From NCBI GenBank assembly GCA_913056285.1, contig CAJXNE010000043.1:1-12883 (forward strand): DNA of 12,883 bases, given 5' to 3'. Position 1 is the first letter of the stretch. Every line of letters begins with the position of its first letter. Under the pieces are notes generated by a model. It worked only from the letters and a program-made list of their open reading frames with translations. It made no database searches and had not been told where the DNA came from. Both the position numbers and the translations under genes were made by a program. Shown piece by piece: positions 1 to 6,708 of this stretch. This DNA is from an uncultured Zetaproteobacteria bacterium (GTDB lineage Bacteria; Pseudomonadota; Zetaproteobacteria; Mariprofundales; Mariprofundaceae).

Positions 1-183
1 TCTGGCTGGTTCGGCGCAGCGGCATAAAGGGGAGGTGACGATGCAATCAATATCGTCGGCTAATTGTTGCCATACATGATCCATGGCCTCGCGACCTTCG
101 CTGGTCAGTGGGTCATCAGTCCTGCCCCGGTATTTGATGCCGCCCTGCAGTGCGCCATGGCGCAATAAATCGACAGTCAGCAT
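1..183 (-). CDS. Histidine phosphatase family protein (5' part only)
   Basis: Only the first 61 codons are in the window; the rest lies beyond base 1. The translation begins MLTVDLLRHGALQGG and carries the family signature LLRHG (residues 6-10), in which the His accepts the phosphate. It continues with YRGRTDDPLTSEGREAM and, at the edge, TSPLCRCAEPAR, which matches the second conserved block SPLxRCxxTA with its catalytic-site Arg. This is the phosphoglycerate mutase-like fold; proteins of this size class include alpha-ribazole phosphatase (CobC) and assorted small phosphatases, usually near 190-200 residues. The ATG at 183 is the only reasonable start because an in-frame TGA lies two codons upstream; the Shine-Dalgarno site is poor. 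The 72 bases separating it from the symporter gene upstream, on the same strand, show no clear promoter. The fold is clear, but the substrate cannot be told without the missing part. Confidence 0.85.
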   Translation of the reverse strand, partial: MLTVDLLRHGALQGGIKYRGRTDDPLTSEGREAMDHVWQQLADDIDCIVTSPLCRCAEPAR

Positions 184-255
184 GGATCAGCCGGATTCAT
201 TTTATCGTAGTCTGAGTGTTGTTTGCCGAGTCGATATGGGTACATGCACGTCAAA

Positions 256-1479
256 CTAGCCGGAATGCCCGCTTTGCGGTGCCATTTTACCTACGATAGC
301 AGCACCAACTGAGTCTCCGAACACATTGATCGTGGTACGGCATCGATCCAGGAACCAGTCTATAGCCAGAATCAAACCGATGCCTTCCAGTGGCAAACCA
401 ACCGCCTCCAGAACAATCACCATGGTCACCAGTCCTGCTTCGGGAATGCCGGCGGCGCCAATGGCTGCCATCGTTGCGGTCACCAACACCAGCATCTGCT
501 GTCCGAAACTGAGGTCAATACCATAAGCCTGCGCAATAAACAGCACTGCCACGGCTTCATACAAGGCGGTGCCATCCATATTGATGGTGGCTCCCAATGG
601 CAATACAAAGCGGCGCGACTTCTCATCTACGCCTGCAGCTTTCACCCCGTCCAGCGTTAGCGGCAGGGTGGCGCTGGATGAGGCGGTTGAAAAAGCGGTC
701 ATCAATGCCGTACCCATGTGTGTGAGATATGCCGCGACAGAGCGTCGTGCCAGTAGCATTAACAGTGCACATAGCACCACCGCATGCGTGAGCAGGCCGG
801 AGATGACGGCTAGCGCGTATTTAGCAAGGCCGGCCAGTTGGGCGAAGAAAGCCTCGCCGCCACCGGCTGCCCCGAGTTTGGAAGCAATGAGCGCAAATAC
901 GCCAATCGGGGCAAAAATCATGATCCACCCAACGATTTTCATCATTGCCTCATTCAGCCCATCGAAGAATGCGATGACAGGTCGCCCCTTATCGCCCAGC
1001 GTTGTTAATGCTGCAGCAAGCAGAATACAGAATATGATGATGGGTAAGAGTTTCATGTGAGCTGCTGCATCAATAATATTTGGATGCACCAGCGATAGCA
1101 CCAGATCGGTGATGCCGATATCTGCGATTGCAGGCTTGGGTGCTGCTGTGCCAGCGCCGAGATCAACACCCACACCTGGTTGCCAGATATTGGCCATCAA
1201 CAGGCCGATAGACACGGCAATCAGGGTGGTACAGGCATAATAGCCAATCGATAACCCGCCCATACGTCCCAATTTGCGTACATCCCCGAGCCCTGCCACG
1301 CCGGTAATAATGCTGGCGGCCACCAGTGGGACGATCAGCATTTTCAACGCGGTCAGGAATAGCTGGCCCAGCCATGCCACGGCAATCATTGATTCACCCC
1401 AGATAAAGCCGGAAAGCCCACCTGCTACGATGGCAATCAACATGGCTATCAACAATCGCTGCTCGGATTTTCCCTGCAT
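256..1479 (-). CDS. Dicarboxylate/amino acid:cation symporter (DAACS/SDF family)
   Basis: A 407-residue integral membrane symporter, the usual length for the GltP/GltPh/DctA family, importing an acidic amino acid or C4-dicarboxylate with Na+ or H+. The core motifs are present: the serine-rich tip of hairpin 1 (TASSSAT, 265-271), the NMDGT motif of TM7 (300-304), the hairpin 2 tip AAGIPEAG (342-349) and the TM8 block. In TM8, D374, D378, R381, T382, N385 and D389 sit with the same spacing as GltPh D390, D394, R397, T398, N401 and D405. The arginine at the R397 position indicates a substrate with a side-chain carboxylate rather than a neutral amino acid. The ATG at 1479 is preceded by GGAG at a 7-base gap. 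It is transcribed divergently from the PilZ gene, with 160 bases between them. Glutamate/aspartate seems more likely than succinate because the TM8 block (DWFLDRCRTTINVFGD) resembles glutamate transporters, but this is inference. Confidence 0.93.
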   Translation of the reverse strand: MQGKSEQRLLIAMLIAIVAGGLSGFIWGESMIAVAWLGQLFLTALKMLIVPLVAASIITGVAGLGDVRKLGRMGGLSIGYYACTTLIAVSIGLLMANIWQPGVGVDLGAGTAAPKPAIADIGITDLVLSLVHPNIIDAAAHMKLLPIIIFCILLAAALTTLGDKGRPVIAFFDGLNEAMMKIVGWIMIFAPIGVFALIASKLGAAGGGEAFFAQLAGLAKYALAVISGLLTHAVVLCALLMLLARRSVAAYLTHMGTALMTAFSTASSSATLPLTLDGVKAAGVDEKSRRFVLPLGATINMDGTALYEAVAVLFIAQAYGIDLSFGQQMLVLVTATMAAIGAAGIPEAGLVTMVIVLEAVGLPLEGIGLILAIDWFLDRCRTTINVFGDSVGAAIVGKMAPQSGHSG

Positions 1480-1639
1480 ATTGTGCTCCGTTCGTGTTTA
1501 AACTAATGCTACGCATTCAACCACAAGCCGGGCAAGCGATGAATCCCGGATGCACCATGGCGACAAATCATGCTTTTCATGCTCATGTGAACCGAGTATC
1601 TTTTCCAGATTACGATTGCATGCGCGTTAGGGGAATTAT

Positions 1640-2026
1640 ATGAAGCAGTATCATAATCAACGCAAATACTCGCGTTCCAAAGTGGCGATTGCGGCAACGC
1701 TAACACCGGAAGGTGGCGATTCTTTTGGTGTTGAAGTCGTGGATTTGAGTATGGGCGGCGTGTTTGTCCACTCAGATCAAGCGCTAAAACCCGGTACAAT
1801 CTGTCAGATCAATATGTTACTGGGCCATTTTAAACATGAATTGCCTCTTGTCGCAGGTGCGATCGTGATTCGGTCTGTTAAAGAAGGCATTGCATTGCGC
1901 TTTGAAGACGTCAAACTGCAAAGTATTCCTGTGATGCAGGATGTTATTGTAGACCATGCTGAAGATCCCGAACAGGCGGCAATGGAATTCTCCAGTCATG
2001 GCGGTTGGATTTTCTCTCCCGAGTAA
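1640..2026 (+). CDS. PilZ-domain protein, probable c-di-GMP receptor
   Basis: A 128-residue single-domain cytoplasmic protein. Both halves of the c-di-GMP-binding signature are present: RxxxR as R8-KYS-R12 near the N-terminus and DxSxxG as D35-L-S37-MG-G40. This is the canonical ligand-binding form of PilZ, unlike the type IV pilus protein PilZ itself, which lacks these residues. The remainder is a beta-barrel-like sequence followed by about 30 residues of unassigned tail ending HGGWIFSPE. The ATG at 1640 follows AGGGGA at 1629-1634 with a 5-base gap, a convincing ribosome binding site. The next gene, on the same strand, encodes a GGDEF-EAL protein, so synthesis or breakdown of c-di-GMP and its sensing are encoded side by side. 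There are no transmembrane segments or signal peptide. The effector partner is unknown. Confidence 0.9.
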   Translation: MKQYHNQRKYSRSKVAIAATLTPEGGDSFGVEVVDLSMGGVFVHSDQALKPGTICQINMLLGHFKHELPLVAGAIVIRSVKEGIALRFEDVKLQSIPVMQDVIVDHAEDPEQAAMEFSSHGGWIFSPE

Positions 2027-2048
2027 GTTTTCCCCGCCCAAAGCACTC

Positions 2049-2054
2049 TATAAT
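2049..2054 (+). promoter_or_regulatory. Possible -10 element ahead of the REC-GGDEF-EAL gene
   Basis: A perfect TATAAT lies in the 115-base gap between the PilZ stop and the preferred start of the next gene. The region 16-17 bases upstream (GTTTTC or similar) is a poor match to TTGACA, so the call rests on the -10 hexamer alone. If real, the GGDEF-EAL gene can be transcribed separately from the PilZ gene. Confidence 0.35.
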
Positions 2055-2141
2055 CTAGTCTGTTGATTGGCCCATAGTGGCATACCTCTTGCTCGTTGAT
2101 GCTTTATGGCCATTCACCTTTCCCATCAGGGGCTGCAGCAA

Positions 2142-4262
2142 ATGACGCAACTGGAAACGATTATGATAGTCGATCCGGATACACATACGCGAGTATTGAT
2201 GCAGGAATCAATCAGCAATGCCAGTTTTGATGTTATAACAGCCGATTCCGGTCGGCAGGGTCTGGACTTGTGCGGCGAACAAATGCCTTCCCTGATTCTC
2301 ATGAATTTCCATTTGCCGGATATGGATGGTATCACCTTTTGTCGAAATTTTCGTGATATGGTTACAGGTAAGGATATTCCACTGGTCATTGTTACGGAAG
2401 GTGATGATGTTGAGGTCATCAAACTGGCCTATGATAGTGGCGCCACTGATTTTATAGTCAAACCTGTCAACCGGGAGCTGCTTGGCCATCGTCTGCGCTA
2501 TATTCTGCGCGCCAGTAAAGCCATGCGTTCAGCCCGAACCAATGAACGGCTACTGGCAGAAGCGCAACGTATTGCCCGCATGGGCAACTGGACCTGGGAT
2601 TTATGCAATGAAGAGATGTATGTGTCCGGTGAGATATGTCGTATTTTCGGTGTTCCCATGGCCTCGCCCTGCGTATTCCATCAGCTGTTTGTCAATGCAG
2701 TTCACGAGCATGATAAACAAGCACTGGATCAGGCTATCGAGCGTGCCTTATCCGGTGAGACCAGCGATGTGGAGCTGCGGATTCGCCGTCCGAATGGATT
2801 GGAGCGAACGTTGATAGTGCATGCCGAAAGCAATGCACCGGCAAGCAAGAAATATCTGCTCGGAACCATGCAGGATATTACCGACCGAAAGAAGGCCGAC
2901 GAGGCCATCAGAAAACTGGCTTTTTACGATCAGGTGACCGGACTGCCGAACAGAACCCTGTTCCGGGAACATTTGAACGTAGCTATGCACCATGCCAACC
3001 GGCATGGAAAAAAAATCGCTGTTTTGTTTCTGGATCTGGATAATTTCAAGCGCATCAATGACAGCCTCGGGCATGTTGCAGGTGATCAGTTGTTGCAGGA
3101 GGTGTCGAGCCGATTAAAGCAAAGTATCCGCGCCACAGATATTGCATCTGCAGATTGTTCTCATGCACAGTCTAATGATGCAAACAAGCATACGCTGGCA
3201 CGCCTCGGCGGCGATGAATTCACGGTCATGTTGGTGGATCTCAACAATGAGAAGCAGATCAATATTGTGTCCAACCGTATTCTGGAAAGCCTGCATGAAC
3301 CATTCATGCTGGCCGGTAATCGCGTAGTGGTCACATCCAGTATCGGTATTGCTATTTACCCTGAAGATGGCGAAGAAATAGATACCCTGCTCAAACATGC
3401 TGATGCGGCCATGTACCAGGTGAAATCCAGCGGTCGAAATGGCGTATTCTTTTATGATGATGAGCTGCGTCGTCAGAGTCAGAATCGCATCCAGCTTGAA
3501 GGTGAATTGTATCATGCGCTGGAACATGATGAGATGACACTGTTTTATCAGCCCAAAGTATCGGCTAAACATTTACACGTATCCGGATTTGAAGCTCTGG
3601 TTCGTTGGATTCATCCCGAAAAAGGCATGATTCCGCCACTGGAATTCATTGCTGTCGCCGAAGATTCCGGTCTGATTATTCCGATGGGGAAATGGGTGAT
3701 TAAGACCGCCTGCCGCCAGCATCAGACATGGCTTGAGGCTGGATTCGGTCCGATCAGCATTTCAGTCAATCTCTCATGTCATCAGTTTTCGGACCGGAAG
3801 CTGTTGCATGCAGTCCGCGACATTCTGGAAGAAACCGGCATAGAACCAAAGTATCTGGAATTTGAGATCACTGAGAGCGTACTGATGGAGGATGCTGATA
3901 CTGCGATGCTGGTGCTTGGCGAAATGAAAAAGATGGGCATGAAAATATCGATTGATGATTTTGGCACCGGCTATTCGAGTATGGCCTATCTCAAACATTT
4001 TCCGATTGATGTACTGAAAGTGGATCGCTCTTTTATCATGGATATCCCTGATGATGATAGGGAAGCCACCATTACTACGGCCATCATCAAACTGGCGCAT
4101 GCCCTGAATCTCGTTGTTGTGGCAGAAGGGGTGGAAAATGCCGAGCAATTACATTTCTTGAGCGCTTTGAAGTGCGACCAGATTCAGGGCTATTTTTTCA
4201 GTCCGCCAGTGCCTGCTGAAAAGGCAGAGAAACTGATCAAGGTGCCTTTTACGGTCAGGTAG
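2142..4262 (+). CDS. REC-PAS-GGDEF-EAL protein (FimX-like layout), c-di-GMP turnover
   Basis: A 706-residue cytoplasmic signalling protein. Domains in order: receiver (about 6-125), PAS (about 136-250), GGDEF diguanylate cyclase (about 256-436), EAL phosphodiesterase (about 446-700). The GGDEF motif is intact (356-360). The EAL active site also looks complete: E484 of EAL, N543, E578, D605-D606 of DDFGTGYSS, K626, E662 and Q682. The receiver keeps T85 and K107, but the phospho-accepting Asp is Asn (N55 in LILMNFHLPDMDG) and the acidic pair reads D-P, so ordinary phosphorylation is unlikely. About 17 extra residues sit between the RATD motif (330-333) and GGDEF. I chose the ATG at 2142 because AGGGG at 2128-2132 precedes it by 9 bases and the receiver begins at once; an in-frame ATG at 2106 would add 12 residues but has no ribosome binding site. 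The gene ends 11 bases from the convergent moeB-like gene. Which activity dominates in vivo cannot be read from sequence. Confidence 0.95.
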   Translation: MTQLETIMIVDPDTHTRVLMQESISNASFDVITADSGRQGLDLCGEQMPSLILMNFHLPDMDGITFCRNFRDMVTGKDIPLVIVTEGDDVEVIKLAYDSGATDFIVKPVNRELLGHRLRYILRASKAMRSARTNERLLAEAQRIARMGNWTWDLCNEEMYVSGEICRIFGVPMASPCVFHQLFVNAVHEHDKQALDQAIERALSGETSDVELRIRRPNGLERTLIVHAESNAPASKKYLLGTMQDITDRKKADEAIRKLAFYDQVTGLPNRTLFREHLNVAMHHANRHGKKIAVLFLDLDNFKRINDSLGHVAGDQLLQEVSSRLKQSIRATDIASADCSHAQSNDANKHTLARLGGDEFTVMLVDLNNEKQINIVSNRILESLHEPFMLAGNRVVVTSSIGIAIYPEDGEEIDTLLKHADAAMYQVKSSGRNGVFFYDDELRRQSQNRIQLEGELYHALEHDEMTLFYQPKVSAKHLHVSGFEALVRWIHPEKGMIPPLEFIAVAEDSGLIIPMGKWVIKTACRQHQTWLEAGFGPISISVNLSCHQFSDRKLLHAVRDILEETGIEPKYLEFEITESVLMEDADTAMLVLGEMKKMGMKISIDDFGTGYSSMAYLKHFPIDVLKVDRSFIMDIPDDDREATITTAIIKLAHALNLVVVAEGVENAEQLHFLSALKCDQIQGYFFSPPVPAEKAEKLIKVPFTVR

Positions 4263-4273
4263 AATGAATGACT

Positions 4274-4597
4274 TCAGTATGTCTGTAGCGAGCTATCCAC
4301 ATCATCAATCCAGCGCAAAATCCCACCAGCCAGATTTTTGACATTGGCGTAACCTTTGCCCTGCAGAAACTCGACAGCCTGGGCTGAGCGTCCGCCCATT
4401 TTGCAATGCACGACAATGTCTCTGTCTGTCGGCACTTCCGCATAGCGTTCAGCGATTTGCCCCAATGGAATTTTGTGCGTGCCTGCTATGGCGCAAATCG
4501 CAATCTCATACGGCTCGCGCACATCCAGTACATATAAATCCTGATTGGTATCCATCATGGTCTTCAGTTGAACCGGCGTAATATCATATTCAGCCAT
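4274..4597 (-). other. Possible internal translation start giving free rhodanese (107 aa)
   Basis: Within the MoeB-rhodanese gene, the acidic linker codons read GAAGAGGAAGAAGCG immediately before an in-frame ATG at 4597. GAGGA (complement of 4605-4609) sits 7 bases from that ATG, which is a near-ideal Shine-Dalgarno spacing. Translation from here would give a 107-residue protein beginning MAEYDITPVQL and holding the whole rhodanese domain with its active-site Cys. This could be a relic of two separate genes that became fused, or a working second start. Glu-rich runs make SD-like sequence by chance, so confidence is limited. Confidence 0.4.
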
Positions 4598-5443
4598 CGC
4601 TTCTTCCTCTTCGTTTGCTTCAGTCGGGGGCAGGCCACAGAATTGCTCATATTCAACCAAGTCACCAATGCTTGGGTGATCACCACAGGCGGGGCAGGTT
4701 GGATCACGGCGCAATGTTACCTCGCGGAACTTCATCTGCATGGCATCGTACAACAACAATCGGCCAGAAAGCGTTGTGCCTTGCCCCAGAATAATTTTCA
4801 CTGCTTCTGTCGCCTGAATCACGCCAATGACCCCGGGTAAAACGCCCAGTACGCCGCCTTCGGCACAAGATGGCACCAATCCCGGCGGTGGCGGCTCAGG
4901 ATACAGGCAGCGATAACACGGCCCGCGTGTGTCGCTCTCTCGGTAATTGAATACGGTGGCTTGCCCTTCGAATTGAAATATCGAAGCATAAATCAGCGGT
5001 TTATCTTCCAGTACGCAGGCATCATTGACCAGATAACGGGTCGGAAAATTATCCGTGCCATCGACGACCAGATCGTACTGGCTGACAATGTCGCGCACAT
5101 TGTCGCGGCGAATGCCGTCGCCATGCAGGTTTACATTCAGGTGTGGGTTGATACCGAGCAATGTATCGCGGGCGCTTTCCACCTTCGGGCGGCCGATATC
5201 AGCGGTGGAATGGGCAATTTGGCGTTGTAAATTGGAATCATCGACGACATCGAAATCAACCAGTCCGATGGTGCCAACGCCTGCTGCCGACAGGTAGAGT
5301 GAAATCGGGCTGCCCAGTCCGCCCGTGCCGATACACAATACTTTGGCCAGCTTCAGTTTTTCCTGACCCTCAAGGCCGACTTGCGGCAAAATAATATGGC
5401 GATTGAACCGCGCCAGTTCCGCCGCACTCAAAATATCAGTCAT
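4274..5443 (-). CDS. moeB: MoeB/ThiF-type adenylyltransferase fused to rhodanese domain
   Basis: A 389-residue E1-like enzyme of the MoeZ/MOCS3 layout. It adenylates the C-terminal glycine of a MoaD- or ThiS-like sulfur carrier and, through the rhodanese domain, can pass on persulfide sulfur. Visible landmarks: nucleotide loop GTGGLGS (39-45), GTDN with D131 near the adenylation site, zinc ligands C176/C179 and C250/C253, putative catalytic C193 in PSCAEGGVLG, an acidic linker around 276-282, and a rhodanese domain from about 284 with active-site C347 in HCKMGGRS. The ending GGILRWIDDVD is typical of this fusion. E. coli MoeB is near 250 residues and lacks the rhodanese half. The ATG at 5443 follows GAGGAG, a strong ribosome binding site. 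An internal SD and ATG precede the rhodanese half (separate entry). Molybdopterin, thiamine or another sulfur-carrier pathway could be served; no carrier gene is nearby to decide. Confidence 0.93.
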   Translation of the reverse strand: MTDILSAAELARFNRHIILPQVGLEGQEKLKLAKVLCIGTGGLGSPISLYLSAAGVGTIGLVDFDVVDDSNLQRQIAHSTADIGRPKVESARDTLLGINPHLNVNLHGDGIRRDNVRDIVSQYDLVVDGTDNFPTRYLVNDACVLEDKPLIYASIFQFEGQATVFNYRESDTRGPCYRCLYPEPPPPGLVPSCAEGGVLGVLPGVIGVIQATEAVKIILGQGTTLSGRLLLYDAMQMKFREVTLRRDPTCPACGDHPSIGDLVEYEQFCGLPPTEANEEEEAMAEYDITPVQLKTMMDTNQDLYVLDVREPYEIAICAIAGTHKIPLGQIAERYAEVPTDRDIVVHCKMGGRSAQAVEFLQGKGYANVKNLAGGILRWIDDVDSSLQTY

Positions 5444-5462
5444 CGCTTACTCCTCAAACTCT

Positions 5463-5571
5463 TTCACCACAGAGGAACAATTAAAGAATTTAAACTGATT
5501 TTTCTTTTCTCTGTCCCCCAGGGGAGCCTCTCTGCCGCAAGCGGCATTCACCTTCTGCTCTCTGTGGTGAA
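5463..5571. repeat. Intergenic element bounded by 12-bp inverted repeats
   Basis: TTCACCACAGAG at 5463-5474 is repeated exactly in inverse as CTCTGTGGTGAA at 5560-5571. The outer pair encloses an AT-rich left part, a CCCCCAGGGG stretch near 5515-5524 and a small hairpin GCCGC-AA-GCGGC at 5534-5545. The element fills nearly the whole 130-base gap between nagZ, whose stop codon begins 2 bases past the right arm, and the MoeB-like gene. From memory, ACCACAGAG-type units occur as dispersed intergenic repeats in many bacterial genomes, but I cannot check copy number here. It might act as a transcript-end hairpin for nagZ. Confidence 0.6.
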
Positions 5572-5573
5572 GG

Positions 5574-6458
5574 TTAACATAAACGTTCGTAAACCTGCCG
5601 GACGCCTTCGGGCTGGCAGATTAGCATGGTATCGCAACCGGCTGTCAATGCAGCTTCAGCCGCCGCTGGCACATCTTCGCCGACCCCTTTCATACATAAA
5701 TCATCACTCCAGATACGCCCGAAAAAGTTAATGCGCTGCCTTAATACATGGCGCACCCAGAATGGAGATATCGTCGCTACATCCTTGACGGTGTCACGGT
5801 AAATCACATGCGCAGTCATCACATGCTTCAATCCTGCGGCTATCAAGCGGGCAAAGGGTTCAGCCTCATCCAGAATCGTCGCCAAAGGCGCATCCACCTG
5901 CGGTACCGCCACATGCGAGTCGGCATTGGCGCGCCCATGACCGGGAAAATGTTTACCCACCGCTTCAATGCCGGCATCGTGCAGACCACGCATGCATGCC
6001 ATCGCCAGCGCCGTGACCTGTTCAACATTATCGCCAAACGAGCGCTTGCCGATAATGCCATGCCCATCGGGATGAAATAGATCCAGCACCGGCGCACAGT
6101 TATGCGTAAAGCCCAGACCTTTCAATGCCTCGCCAGCACATAAGCTATCCTGATATGCGGCCTGAATCGCTGTTCCTGCATTGCGGCCAAACATCACCCC
6201 ATAATCAGCCGCATGACGGCGGGCGTTGAATGGCGCCCACGGCATACGATTGACCCGACCACCTTCTTCATCAATCGCAGCCCATGTGTTCTGTCCGGTA
6301 CAGGCACGCACCGCAGCCAACAACGCTTTCACCTGCTCGGGGCTTTCAGTATTGCGAGCGAACAGAATGATGCCCAGCGGCGGTCTTTCTTTCAGCCATG
6401 TGCACTCCTGTGTCGTCAGTACCAGCCCCTCCAGTCCGATGATCAAATGTTCATTCAT
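5574..6458 (-). CDS. nagZ: Beta-N-acetylhexosaminidase NagZ (GH3), peptidoglycan recycling
   Basis: A 294-residue cytoplasmic glycoside hydrolase of family 3 that removes GlcNAc from GlcNAc-anhydroMurNAc muropeptides during cell-wall recycling. Key motifs: GIILFARN near the start, the substrate-binding stretch DEEGGRVNR (63-71), the NagZ signature KHFPGHG....DSH (169-182), whose Asp/His pair serves as the general acid-base element, and WSDDLCMKG near 251, where the SDD Asp is the nucleophile. The protein is somewhat shorter than E. coli NagZ (341 residues), mainly at the C-terminus. The ATG at 6458 was chosen because the protein begins MNEHLIIGLEG as expected and GAGGT lies about 11 bases upstream. 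A TTG start at 6497 would add 13 residues that lie on the edge of a terminator hairpin and match nothing in the family. An intrinsic terminator sits only about 32 bases upstream, which raises the question of where its promoter is. Confidence 0.95.
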   Translation of the reverse strand: MNEHLIIGLEGLVLTTQECTWLKERPPLGIILFARNTESPEQVKALLAAVRACTGQNTWAAIDEEGGRVNRMPWAPFNARRHAADYGVMFGRNAGTAIQAAYQDSLCAGEALKGLGFTHNCAPVLDLFHPDGHGIIGKRSFGDNVEQVTALAMACMRGLHDAGIEAVGKHFPGHGRANADSHVAVPQVDAPLATILDEAEPFARLIAAGLKHVMTAHVIYRDTVKDVATISPFWVRHVLRQRINFFGRIWSDDLCMKGVGEDVPAAAEAALTAGCDTMLICQPEGVRQVYERLC

Positions 6459-6489
6459 TAATGGTGGTACCTCGTTTGTTGTTCCACCC

Positions 6490-6539
6490 AAAAACAAAAC
6501 CCCTTCTTCCGATCCACGGAAAAAGGGGCTTTGTTTTTT
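6490..6539. terminator. Bidirectional intrinsic terminator
   Basis: The left arm at 6490-6511 pairs with the right arm at 6517-6538 around a 5-base loop (6512-6516); about 20 of 22 positions pair, with a CCCC/GGGG core. The plus-strand RNA ends in TTTGTTTTTT and the minus-strand RNA in TTTTGTTTTT, so both directions have the U-tract of a rho-independent terminator. On the minus strand it should stop transcripts coming from the FKBP gene before they reach nagZ. Confidence 0.85.
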
Positions 6540-6708
6540 CTAGGAGTCTGTCGGGCTTAGGGGGATCGTAGCGAGTAGGTGGGGAAACGAGTCAAAAATA
6601 GCATGATTTTGAGGCGCATAGTGGTAACTATGCAACGATAAATCAGGATGTTTTGGGCCGCTATCCCTGCCGCGCAGTAGATTTCTCATAAGTCCGCCAG
6701 ACTCCTAG
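6540..6708. mobile_element. MITE-like element, 161 bp, flanked by CTAG duplications
   Basis: CTAG at 6540-6543 and 6705-6708 flank a 161-bp segment (6544-6704). Its ends are inverted: GAGTCTGTCGGGCTTA on the left and, read in reverse complement, GAGTCTGGCGGACTTA on the right, 14 of 16 matching. The interior is itself a long imperfect palindrome centred on the hairpin GCATAGT-GGTA-ACTATGC (6616-6633). There is no room for a transposase. Terminal inverted repeats plus a 4-bp CTAG target duplication are the marks of a miniature inverted-repeat element; some IS5-group elements duplicate YTAR targets, which would fit, but the parent element is not visible here. It lies between nagZ and the FKBP gene, directly beside the terminator. 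Confidence 0.65.

Noticed and set aside
569..1060. 163-codon plus-strand reading frame
   Set aside because: It is antisense to the conserved core of the symporter and its composition is typical of a shadow frame.
1509..1799. 96-codon minus-strand reading frame overlapping the PilZ start
   Set aside because: It overlaps the well supported PilZ gene, resembles no known family and has no good ribosome binding site.
6461..6540. T-box-like pattern on the plus strand (GGTGGTACC followed by a terminator)
   Set aside because: No plus-strand gene follows for kilobases, there is no specifier stem, and GGTGGTACC is the reverse of the nagZ ribosome binding region. The resemblance is chance.
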